This document shows positions 1 to 6,344 of a stretch of 14,456 bases of DNA, piece by piece. Source of the stretch: Candidatus Sulfopaludibacter sp. SbA3 (GTDB lineage Bacteria; Acidobacteriota; Terriglobia; Bryobacterales; Bryobacteraceae); assembly GCA_945900935.1 (NCBI GenBank), contig CAMDKT010000071.1:1-14456 (forward strand). Direction: 5' to 3'. A program made the translations under genes and the position numbers. Numbering within the stretch: position 1 is the first letter of the stretch; every line of letters starts with the position of its first letter. The notes beneath the pieces were generated by a model that saw only the letters and a program-made list of their open reading frames with translations, ran no database searches and was not told the origin of the DNA.

Positions 1-63
1 CGCCGAGTTCCTCCCAGCCTCAATCGTTGTGCCGATGCGCCGTCTGCGGTCGGCAGAGTTCAT
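1..63 (-). CDS. Possible 5' end of an unidentified gene, cut by left window edge
   Basis: Reading the minus strand leftward from an ATG at 63-61, 21 codons stay open to the window edge and begin MNSADRRRRIGTTIEAG. A purine-rich GGGAAGG lies about nine bases before this ATG, a good Shine-Dalgarno spacing. The N-terminus is basic (four consecutive arginines) and has no signal peptide. I do not recognise the family. The open stretch is short and the plus strand is also open in frame 1 here (to a stop near 144), so this could be chance. It would be co-oriented with the three-gene operon at 228-3660 and could be a further member or an unrelated gene. Confidence 0.3.
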   Translation of the reverse strand, partial: MNSADRRRRIGTTIEAGRNSA

Positions 64-85
64 GGATTGATCCCTTCCCGGTCGT

Positions 86-109
86 CCCGCACCGATACCG
101 GTCGGCGGG
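86..109. repeat. Hairpin CCCGC-ACCG / CGGT-GCGGG
   Basis: The left arm CCCGCACCG (86-94) pairs with CGGT plus GCGGG (99-102 and 105-109). The loop is ATAC and two bases (103-104) are bulged. The hairpin lies between the possible left-edge gene and the end of the minus-strand operon. No T-run follows it on either strand, so it is not a standard intrinsic terminator. It might be a leader hairpin of the left-edge gene. Confidence 0.4.
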
Positions 110-115
110 GCGTTC

Positions 116-131
116 AAAAAAATACGTTTTT
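116..131 (-). terminator. Weak A/T stem with T-run, possible operon end
   Basis: On the minus strand, about 100 bases after the stop of the 324-residue gene, the sequence reads AAAAACGTATTTTTTT. This could form a 5-bp A:U stem with a CGTA loop running into a T-tract. The stem is far weaker than a typical rho-independent terminator, so this is only a possible transcription end. The remaining bases between 132 and 227 show no other structure I can support. Confidence 0.2.
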
Positions 132-227
132 AGATGATCGCTAACACCCATAGGTCAACATTGCGCGACAAGGTAGGGCAAAACCCGACCGCATTCCGCA
201 GAGATTATCGGAAGAAGCAACAGGTCG

Positions 228-1202
228 TTAGGTCGGATATTCCGTTGTTGGCAAGTGCGGGCCGACGTACCCAATCTCGACGCTCCTTGCGTTGCGATCC
301 AAAAAGAGATGGACCCGATGGCTCCTATCAACCCAAACATGATCTTCAAAGACCCTTGTTGGGCCATCATGCCCACGAAATATACGCTCGTTGCCGTAGC
401 GTTTCATTGTTCTTGAAGTCTCTTTCTTGATCTCGCTGCGCCCATCAGGAAACTGGTGGCTCGCGGACGTTCGCCACACCTTCGCTCTAGAGTCGAGTTC
501 AACCAACCGGGTGAACATCAGAGGCATGAGCGTACCGCTGAATTGTTCGACTTGGCCCTTTACATCCAAACCGAATAGCAGGTGAGGAAACACGCGCTCT
601 TTCAGCCACCAGAAGGAACGGGCAGTTAGCCCATTTCGAAGAAGTGCAATACGGCGCTCATTGATCGCTTCGGCATGGGCAGGCTCTGCTACATGATCAA
701 ACAAATAGGTCTTGGATCCAGAGACAAAACCCATGTGGTCAAATCGCCATAAATCGCATCGAAGCAGTCCTATAAGTGTGAAATTCATCGTCGCGCAAAT
801 GATGGCGTCTGTGCCAGCGGCCTTAACGCTGGCGAAAGTTTGCTCGTAGCCCATGGCAGGGTGCTCGGGCTCCAAGCGCAAGATCGCGTCGATAACATCA
901 TCTTCAAGGGCGGAGTCTGCAGGAACGGAGTGGTTCAAGGAATCGAAAAACGCCGCTAAGTCGTGATCCGCTGTCCCATAGAAATCGTGCGCCAACTGAC
1001 CCAACGTTATAGGAGAGGCAGAACCCTCCTGGACTAAAGGTTGAAGCCACGGGTCCACGTTCAGCCGCAATGATGGCAGGCGGCCTGTTTCGGGTTCCAT
1101 CTGAGCCAACCCGCGCAACAAGGCTGCGAGATGAACGCGGGCTGTTTCAACTTCTAAATATGGCTCTGCCAGCGAAGCACTATTAAGAACGTAGTCACTC
1201 AT
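228..1202 (-). CDS. Uncharacterised 324-residue protein, third gene of candidate defence operon
   Basis: I do not recognise a named family. The protein is soluble, with no signal peptide or membrane segment. The N-terminal half (about 1-130) is acidic and looks alpha-helical. The middle (about 131-235) has a hydrophobic core followed by an FWWLKERVFPHLLFG stretch. The last 60 residues look like a separate compact basic domain: RYGNERIFRGHDG (268-280), FEDHVW (285-290), HRVHLFLD (295-302) and VEIGYVGPHLPT (308-319). The repeated His, Arg, Asp and Glu could form a nuclease-like site, but that is a guess from residue type. The ATG overlaps the stop of the ATPase gene by one base (TGATG) and no good Shine-Dalgarno precedes it, so translation probably depends on ribosomes finishing the ATPase. 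By position it is the best candidate for the effector or a specificity partner of the system. The reading frame is certain; the function is not known. Confidence 0.8.
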   Translation of the reverse strand: MSDYVLNSASLAEPYLEVETARVHLAALLRGLAQMEPETGRLPSLRLNVDPWLQPLVQEGSASPITLGQLAHDFYGTADHDLAAFFDSLNHSVPADSALEDDVIDAILRLEPEHPAMGYEQTFASVKAAGTDAIICATMNFTLIGLLRCDLWRFDHMGFVSGSKTYLFDHVAEPAHAEAINERRIALLRNGLTARSFWWLKERVFPHLLFGLDVKGQVEQFSGTLMPLMFTRLVELDSRAKVWRTSASHQFPDGRSEIKKETSRTMKRYGNERIFRGHDGPTRVFEDHVWVDRSHRVHLFLDRNARSVEIGYVGPHLPTTEYPT

Positions 1203-2365
1203 CAGAGTTTGCTGCTCTTGGGTCGTACCAAACTTGCCATGTTGCGCCGGTGTTGGTCGAAGAAACCCTCGGGCCAGTCACTCAGTCGTCCATCGGCGTC
1301 AATCTGCGGGGTACGGATATCGGTGGTGCTCTCGTTGCGCATGAAATAGTGGAATGCCGCGTCTTCCGGTCTGAGTATACCTTCCCGGATTGCGATTCTA
1401 ACGCCGTCCATCACATGATCCGAGTGAGTCTCAACGAGGATCTGAACACCTGCGGCGGCCATCTGTGCCAAAAAAGCTCCCATCCGTGCCTGTCCACGAG
1501 GATGAAGATGTGCTTCAGGAGAATCGATGATCAATGTTTGTCCTGCGACCGCGGTGAGACCCGCTGTCAACGTCGGAAAGGCATATGTAATTCCGTATCC
1601 GACATTGGCGGGGCGCGTCCAACCCGATGTGGGACCGGATTTGATCTCCAGACGCATCTGGTTTGTGCCCGAAACGGGCAGCGCGTTAAATTCAATACCG
1701 GGGAAGAGATCCGCCGCCCATGCGTTTATCTGATGGCGGATGGTGGTTGGAGCTTGAGCGCTCCCGAGGCCTCGAGAGGGCGACGCCGGATTGTCCCCTT
1801 CTTGGTGAAACCACCACGCAGCATACTGCCCTATCGGGCCCACATCACCTACCGAATCATCAGAGACTTCCGGGATCGGGAAAAGGTCTGTATCAACCTG
1901 TCTCGACCCGCTCAGAAAGATCAAACGGTCGAGTGCGGTGAGAGTTTCCCGGCACGGCTCGTGTAGTCCGCTGGGTCGAATACCATCAAAACTAGTCGCG
2001 ACGCTACTAATCGAATCGCCGGAAATGAACTCGAGCTGTGTTGCCTTGAGCGCCCGCCGGGAATCGTCGGTCACGAAGCGCCAGAGCAGTTCGGCTTCGT
2101 CAGTTTTCAGGCCCAGCGACATCTCACTTCCGCCGCAAATCCGATTGATCACATCCAGTGGTGCGCCAAGATTTACGAGAGGGCCCTGCAGGCGAAGCTC
2201 GGAAGACCGCCTTTGTGACCGAAGAGTCTGGGAGAGGAGGAGCAGCGTTTGGAGCGCCGTCGATTTACCGGCCGCGTTGAAACCCGTGAATAGTGTGAGC
2301 GGAGAAAGGGGCAGGTTAAGAAAATCAAAACACTTAAACCGTTCCATGCGCACAGCGCGGATCAT
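1202..2365 (-). CDS. AAA/ABC-type ATPase with DUF3696-like C-terminus (OLD/RecF-like)
   Basis: This is a 387-residue P-loop ATPase of the SMC/OLD-like group. Visible motifs are Walker A GFNAAGKST (28-36), a degenerate signature region NVGYGITYAFPTLTAG (254-269), Walker B with the following acidic residue TLIIDSPEAHLHP (277-289) and the switch histidine in VETHSDH (311-317). The tail QIDADGRLSDWPEGFFDQ (354-371) matches the end typical of DUF3696 proteins. The central insert is short and there is no Toprim domain, so it is not a full OLD nuclease and probably needs a partner for cleavage. Proteins of this build serve as sensors or motors in Septu- and Gabija-like anti-phage systems. The ATG overlaps the stop of the DUF262 gene by four bases (ATGA). 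A GAGG Shine-Dalgarno seven bases upstream supports this start. ATPase identity is firm; the defence role is inferred from neighbours. Confidence 0.9.
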   Translation of the reverse strand: MIRAVRMERFKCFDFLNLPLSPLTLFTGFNAAGKSTALQTLLLLSQTLRSQRRSSELRLQGPLVNLGAPLDVINRICGGSEMSLGLKTDEAELLWRFVTDDSRRALKATQLEFISGDSISSVATSFDGIRPSGLHEPCRETLTALDRLIFLSGSRQVDTDLFPIPEVSDDSVGDVGPIGQYAAWWFHQEGDNPASPSRGLGSAQAPTTIRHQINAWAADLFPGIEFNALPVSGTNQMRLEIKSGPTSGWTRPANVGYGITYAFPTLTAGLTAVAGQTLIIDSPEAHLHPRGQARMGAFLAQMAAAGVQILVETHSDHVMDGVRIAIREGILRPEDAAFHYFMRNESTTDIRTPQIDADGRLSDWPEGFFDQHRRNMASLVRPKSSKL

Positions 2366-3660
2366 CTCGTCGCCTCAGCGACGCAGGCTTCCATCTTTTC
2401 AAAGCGCGTCTTCACGCGCTTCTTGTCGTTGGTCGCATACGTAATTGCGTTATTAAAATCGCCGTCCGTTAAGAGCGTTGCGATCGAATCCTTGATTGCC
2501 TCGCCGCGGGCGGCGATAGTTTTCTCGTCCAGCCCCGAGAGCACGACCGAACAGACATCGAAGAGCGCGATGTTTAGGGCGGATCGGTCGGCGTCAATTC
2601 CAGTCCGAAGAGATTTTCGGAAGGCGTGCCGTTTGAAAAGGTTTTCATTGATCTCCATCGCCCGCTGGAATCTCGCCTCAAGGCGCTTCAGCTCTGCCTC
2701 GGGCATCTTGTTCATTGCTTCCAGTCCTTCAGCCAAAAATTTGTCCATTTCGCCAGAATAAGACTCCTTCCATCCGACGAGCGCAAAGGCGCAGAAGCGA
2801 TTGACGGCCTCACGATCACGCATCGTTTTGGCTTTCAATGAGCCACCGGTCGCAGCGACAAACGCTTGGAGTTCGGCGCACCGTCTTAGGAAACGTGTCG
2901 CCTCACCGCTGTAGAGGCAATTCCGCATCTGCTGGCGCGTTAGGGGTTCGCCGCTATTTACGCGTTCAAATATGTCAAGTTTCGCACGCTCCGGGGCTTT
3001 GGAGTCCAGAATATACAGGGTGAGTTGGGTGTCCTCAACGCGCTCCTGTAGTTTCAGTTCAAGATCCTTGAAAAACTTGCCTTCTAGGGGATGCGGCCGA
3101 TCCTCGTCCGCTTTCGCAAACGACAGCTTCAGTTTGTTGTCAAGAAAGCGCTGGAAGGTGGAAATCCGCTGGAGGCCATCCACTACGACGATCCGGCCGT
3201 CCATTGCCTCCGCCACGTAAAGAACTGGCAGCGGAATCCGCATGAGGCAGGACTCGATCAACCGGGATTGCTTGTCATCTTTCCAAACAAAGTCACGTTG
3301 AAACTCTGGGTTCAGATCGTAGCGCTTCGCGCGAATTCGCTTAACGACTTCGCCCACTGTGCGTTGGTCCGTCCTGACAAAAACTGCGTCGAGAGGATAC
3401 TCGCCCCACCCGGCTGAGTGGATTGTGTCTAAGCCTTCCGGTTCACCGTCCAGGCTTGACGTTGGGTTGAGCCCCAAATCTCCACGAAAAACGGTGCGCA
3501 ACGCTTCCAGTTGAACTTCATCGGGGAACGTTTTCGAGTTTTCCCAGAGCGAAATCGTCGTCTGCGAGACGCCGACGCGCCGTCCCAGTTCAGCTTGGGT
3601 TAATCCCACCCTAATCCGTGATCCCAGTAGATCTATTTCCGTTCCGATTTCGTCTTTCAA
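2362..3660 (-). CDS. HTH-DUF262 protein (ParB/GmrS-like fold), first gene of candidate defence operon
   Basis: This 432-residue protein opens with an Xre-type helix-turn-helix (about 13-60: LTQAELGRRVGVSQTTISLWE). A DUF262 domain follows with its marks LNPEFQRDFVW (116-126), VVVDGLQR (158-165, the ParB-like DGxQR motif) and FERVNSGEPLTRQQMRN (231-247). The last 180 residues are helical and show no HNH/DUF1524 motif, unlike GmrSD-type restriction enzymes. DUF262 domains bind or hydrolyse nucleotides and occur in restriction of modified phage DNA. The HTH suggests DNA binding and perhaps autoregulation. The start is a TTG at 3660: an in-frame TGA lies seven codons upstream, no ATG or GTG falls between, and AGGA lies ten bases before the TTG. 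The ATG at 3671 is out of frame and stops after four codons. Composition is less GC-rich than in the plus-strand genes, which hints at transfer. Confidence 0.9.
   Translation of the reverse strand: MKDEIGTEIDLLGSRIRVGLTQAELGRRVGVSQTTISLWENSKTFPDEVQLEALRTVFRGDLGLNPTSSLDGEPEGLDTIHSAGWGEYPLDAVFVRTDQRTVGEVVKRIRAKRYDLNPEFQRDFVWKDDKQSRLIESCLMRIPLPVLYVAEAMDGRIVVVDGLQRISTFQRFLDNKLKLSFAKADEDRPHPLEGKFFKDLELKLQERVEDTQLTLYILDSKAPERAKLDIFERVNSGEPLTRQQMRNCLYSGEATRFLRRCAELQAFVAATGGSLKAKTMRDREAVNRFCAFALVGWKESYSGEMDKFLAEGLEAMNKMPEAELKRLEARFQRAMEINENLFKRHAFRKSLRTGIDADRSALNIALFDVCSVVLSGLDEKTIAARGEAIKDSIATLLTDGDFNNAITYATNDKKRVKTRFEKMEACVAEATR
2368..2383 (-). promoter_or_regulatory. Hairpin holding the Shine-Dalgarno of the ATPase gene
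   Basis: On the minus strand, CGTCGC and GCGACG form a perfect 6-bp stem around the loop TGAG, ending two bases before the ATPase ATG. The Shine-Dalgarno GAGG occupies the loop and the first stem base. The hairpin lies inside the last codons of the DUF262 gene, so a ribosome finishing that gene would melt it next to the ATGA junction. This arrangement is expected for translational coupling. The structure is seen in the sequence; its effect is inferred. Confidence 0.5.
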
Positions 3661-3680
3661 CTGCCGCCCATCCTGATTTC

Positions 3681-3686
3681 AGTCTA
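3681..3686 (-). promoter_or_regulatory. Possible -10 element for the three-gene minus operon
   Basis: The minus strand reads TAGACT (4 of 6 matches to TATAAT) 20 bases before the TTG start of the HTH-DUF262 gene. The same hexamer, in the same 10-base word, is the -10 of the divergent promoter at 3981-4009. No acceptable -35 hexamer is found 16-18 bases upstream, so it would need an activator or be a chance match. Confidence 0.25.
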
Positions 3687-3752
3687 TGCTAAAGCGCGAG
3701 CCGAATGGCTTCGACCGCAGACAGAATACGATCAACGGCGCAGCGTAGAGCT

Positions 3753-3787
3753 AACGCCGTTACGGTTCCCAAACGGCGTTCTGGGAA
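3753..3787. promoter_or_regulatory. Inverted-repeat cluster, candidate operator
   Basis: AACGCCGTT (3753-3761) and its exact reverse complement AACGGCGTT (3772-3780) are ten bases apart. The second copy is itself nearly palindromic and is flanked by a further inverted pair, TTCCCA (3766-3771) and TGGGAA (3782-3787). A third partial copy, AACGGCG, lies near 3734-3740. The cluster sits about 95-130 bases upstream of the TTG start of a gene that encodes an Xre-type helix-turn-helix, so it is a reasonable binding site for that protein. It could also simply fold as a hairpin. Binding is inferred. Confidence 0.4.
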
Positions 3788-3980
3788 ATTGCAATCAATC
3801 GGGAGGCCTAGACGGGAGCGCTCGCGGCCGAGCTCACTCTGGCGACGCGCTTATTTTAACGCCTATGGGAGCCCCTTGGACCGTACCCGCATACCGGGCA
3901 AACTGCCTCCTGCGGGAGCCCATGCCGCCATTCCGGCCGGGCACCGATCGTTATCGAGCGATTACAAAGCGGGCAAACCA

Positions 3981-4009
3981 TTGACCCCGCACCGGCGTTT
4001 GCATAGACT
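3981..4009 (+). promoter_or_regulatory. Sigma70-like promoter giving a leaderless or near-leaderless mRNA
   Basis: TTGACC (3981-3986; 5 of 6 matches to TTGACA) is followed after exactly 17 bases by TAGACT (4004-4009; 4 of 6 matches to TATAAT). Transcription would normally begin six to eight bases after the -10, that is, at about 4015-4017. The ATG of the DUF1549 gene is at 4016. No Shine-Dalgarno precedes that ATG, which agrees with a leaderless transcript. Confidence 0.6.
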
Positions 4010-4015
4010 GGCGTC

Positions 4016-6331
4016 ATGCGCTGGATTTGGCTGCTGGCTATTGCCGGATGGGGGGCCGCCGTGGAACCGCCGGGAATCGTGCTGGCCGGACCGGGAGCCG
4101 GGCAGCAATTGGTCGTTTCGGGCGGTGCGTGTTCGTTGGTTTCTTCGAATGTGGCGGTGGCGGTCGTGGAAGGCCGGCGCGTGGTGGGGAAGGCTCCCGG
4201 TGTCGCCGAGGTTCGCTGCGGCGGTGTGCCGGTCCGCGTCGAAGTGCGGAATCAGCCGACACAACATTTGGAGCCGCGGTTTTCGCCCGACGTTGTTTCG
4301 ATATTGACGATCAAGGGTTGCAATGGGTCGGGGTGCCATGGGTCGCCGGCGGGCCAGAACGGGTTCAAGCTTTCGCTGTTTGGCTATGACGTGGAGGCCG
4401 ATCATGCGATGGTTCTGAAGCGAGCGAATTTGACGGATCCGGAAAAGAGTCCGCTGCTGCGGAAACCGCTGTTCGATACGCCGCATGGCGGCGGCCGGCT
4501 GATGACACATGAGTCTGAAGAGTACAAGACGCTGCTGGCTTGGTTGCGGCAGGGCGCCAGGATTGATTCGCGCGGGGCACGGTTGATACGGCTGGAGATG
4601 TATCCGCAGGAGGCCGTGCTGACGGGGGGCGCGCTACAACCCATCGCGGTGATCGGCCGCCTGAGCGATGGGACCACGCGGGATATGACCCGGGAGGTCC
4701 GGTTTTCGTCTGGGGATGAGAGTGTGGCGAAGATAGCGGGTGGCGCCGTCCGTGCGGAAGCGCGTGGGATGACGACGGTACTGGCGCGCGGTATGGGGCA
4801 GGTGGCGGCGATGCGCGTGGGGGTGACGGCTGGGGGGCGGAGTGTTGGAACGTTCGGGGCGAATAACTTTGTGGACGAGTTGGTGGGGGCCCGGCTCCGC
4901 GTCATGAATGTAGCGGCGGCGCCGTTGACCGCCGATTCGGAGTTTCTGCGGCGCGTGTTTTTGGACACGATTGGACGTCCGCCGCTGCCGGAGGAGACAC
5001 GTTCGTTTTTGGCGAAGCCCGATCGGGCGGCGCTGATTGATTCGCTTCTCAACCGGAAAGAATATGCTTCCTTCTGGACCGTAAAGTTCGAGGACTGGTT
5101 CCGAAATCACCAGCAGAACTCCCAAGGCCGGGCGATGGGGACATTCAAAGAGTGGATCCGGGATTCGCTGGCCGAGGACCGGCCGTATGACCAGTTCGTG
5201 CGGGAGATTTTGACCAGCGAGGGCGATTCGTTTCTGGTTCCGGCGACGGCGTTCTGGGCTCCGGCGACGGATTTCATGCTGAAGAAGTTCGAAATCAATC
5301 GAGCGGTGCCGACCGTGACGCGGCTGTTTCTGGGCGTGAGGCTGGAGTGCGCGGAGTGTCATAACCATCCGCTGGAGAATTTCACGCAGGACGATTTTTA
5401 CGGGCTGGCGGCCTTCTTCGCGCGGATGCGGGTGAAGCATGGGATGGGGGAGTACCGCCGGACCTGGTATTTGGAGGATGAGGGTGAGGTGGATCATCCA
5501 GTGACGAAGAAGCCGGTGGCTCCGAAGTTGCTGGGCGCGGCGGTGGTGGCGGATGGCGAAGGCGACCGGCGGGCGGCGCTGGCTTCGTGGATCACCGCGC
5601 CTGACAATCCGTATTTTGCGCGCGCGATCGTGAACCGGATTTGGCACGAGTATTTTCAGACCGGCATTGTGGAGCCGTTTGATGATTTGCGGGCGAGCAA
5701 TCCGCCCGCCAATCCGGAACTGCTCGACGCGTTGGCGGCGCACTTTGTAAAGAGCGGGTTCCGGCTGAAGGAGCTGCACCGGGTGATTTTGAATTCACGA
5801 ACGTATCAGTTGTCGTCGCGGCCGGGCGGGGATGCACCGCCAGCATTGGAGCGGCTGCTGTTTGCGAGGTATCAGCCGCGCAAGGTTCCGGCGGAAGTTC
5901 TGCTCGATGCGTTGTCGCAGGTGGCGGGCGTACCGCATTCCTATACCAATCATCCGAAGGGCACGCGAGCGATGGATGTATATATGCCGGATCAGCCGGA
6001 CGCGTTTCTGACAACGTTCGGCTTCCCGCGGCGGGACATATTGTGCGAGCGCGCTGGAGCGCCGACGCTCAGCCAGACGCTGCACCTGATGAACGGGAAG
6101 ACGATTCAGGCTAAGGTGGAAGATAAAGAGAACATCTTGGGCGAATGGGAGAATTTGCCGGATGGAGACGTGGTGACGGCGCTGTACGAGCGAGCGTTTG
6201 CCCGGCGGCCGAATGAGCGCGAACTCGGGATGGGTGTGGAGTTTTTGGCCAATGGCGCAACCCGGCGCAAGGCGCTGGAAGGGCTGTTGTGGGCGACGCT
6301 CGTTTCGAAAGAATTTCAGTTGAACTATTGA
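4016..6331 (+). CDS. Exported DUF1549/DUF1553 protein with Big-like domain and heme-type motifs (PSD1 family)
   Basis: A 771-residue protein with a short Sec signal peptide (MRWIWLLAIAGWGAA). Domains in order: a small beta region (about 20-80); a cytochrome-like segment with CNGSGCH (102-108), a CX4CH variant; a Big-2-like Ig domain (about 190-272: LEMYPQEAVLTGGALQPI and onward); DUF1549 (about 285-490), including RLECAECHNHPLENF with a regular CXXCH (445-449); and DUF1553 (about 515-770), with FARAIVNRIWHEYF (534-547) and TLSQTLHLMNG (684-694). The family is widespread in Planctomycetes, Verrucomicrobia and Acidobacteria. It is exported and probably binds heme or metal, and its reaction is unknown. 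It is the first gene of an operon with DUF1501 and PPC genes. The start is supported by the signal peptide and by the promoter immediately upstream; no Shine-Dalgarno is seen. The sense strand is G-rich, with many GCG and GGG codons, like the next two genes. Confidence 0.93.
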   Translation: MRWIWLLAIAGWGAAVEPPGIVLAGPGAGQQLVVSGGACSLVSSNVAVAVVEGRRVVGKAPGVAEVRCGGVPVRVEVRNQPTQHLEPRFSPDVVSILTIKGCNGSGCHGSPAGQNGFKLSLFGYDVEADHAMVLKRANLTDPEKSPLLRKPLFDTPHGGGRLMTHESEEYKTLLAWLRQGARIDSRGARLIRLEMYPQEAVLTGGALQPIAVIGRLSDGTTRDMTREVRFSSGDESVAKIAGGAVRAEARGMTTVLARGMGQVAAMRVGVTAGGRSVGTFGANNFVDELVGARLRVMNVAAAPLTADSEFLRRVFLDTIGRPPLPEETRSFLAKPDRAALIDSLLNRKEYASFWTVKFEDWFRNHQQNSQGRAMGTFKEWIRDSLAEDRPYDQFVREILTSEGDSFLVPATAFWAPATDFMLKKFEINRAVPTVTRLFLGVRLECAECHNHPLENFTQDDFYGLAAFFARMRVKHGMGEYRRTWYLEDEGEVDHPVTKKPVAPKLLGAAVVADGEGDRRAALASWITAPDNPYFARAIVNRIWHEYFQTGIVEPFDDLRASNPPANPELLDALAAHFVKSGFRLKELHRVILNSRTYQLSSRPGGDAPPALERLLFARYQPRKVPAEVLLDALSQVAGVPHSYTNHPKGTRAMDVYMPDQPDAFLTTFGFPRRDILCERAGAPTLSQTLHLMNGKTIQAKVEDKENILGEWENLPDGDVVTALYERAFARRPNERELGMGVEFLANGATRRKALEGLLWATLVSKEFQLNY

Positions 6332-6335
6332 GGGG
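6330..6335 (+). promoter_or_regulatory. Shine-Dalgarno GAGGGG deciding the DUF1501 start
   Basis: GAGGGG overlaps the stop codon of the DUF1549 gene. It directly abuts an ATG at 6336, which is too close for initiation there, but lies nine bases before a second in-frame ATG at 6345. This favours 6345 as the start of the DUF1501 protein. The longer form would add only three residues. Confidence 0.6.
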
Positions 6336-6344
6336 ATGGAAGCA

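Larger units (their letters stand above)
3661..4015. other. Divergent intergenic region, no gene seen
   Basis: These 355 bases separate the minus-strand operon from the exported-protein operon. A plus-strand open frame from 3705 runs through it, but it continues out of frame across the signal-peptide part of the next gene and has no ribosome binding site, so it is a by-product of high GC. I found no tRNA, no convincing small ORF and no insertion-sequence end. It contains the inverted-repeat cluster at 3753-3787, a promoter at 3981-4009 and a small CTCC-TGCG-GGAG hairpin near 3905-3916. A 10-base word GCATAGACTG occurs once on each strand, just before the two divergent starts (3680-3689 minus, 4001-4010 plus). 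Confidence 0.7.

Noticed and set aside
134..430. Plus-strand ORF of 98 codons near the left edge
   Set aside because: It lies opposite the end of the 324-residue gene, has no ribosome site and gives a low-complexity basic protein.
1250..1966. Plus-strand ORF of 238 codons opposite the ATPase
   Set aside because: The opposite strand carries clear Walker A, Walker B and DUF3696-like motifs in the same interval; the plus product looks like no protein.
3705..4307. Plus-strand ORF of 200 codons across the divergent intergenic region
   Set aside because: It runs out of frame into the DUF1549 gene, has no ribosome site, and the product is rich in Arg, Pro and Ser as expected for an open GC-rich frame.
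4634..5779. Minus-strand ORF of 381 codons opposite the DUF1549/DUF1553 gene
   Set aside because: It is Arg/Pro/His-rich with no domain signal, and the plus strand holds firm family motifs throughout.
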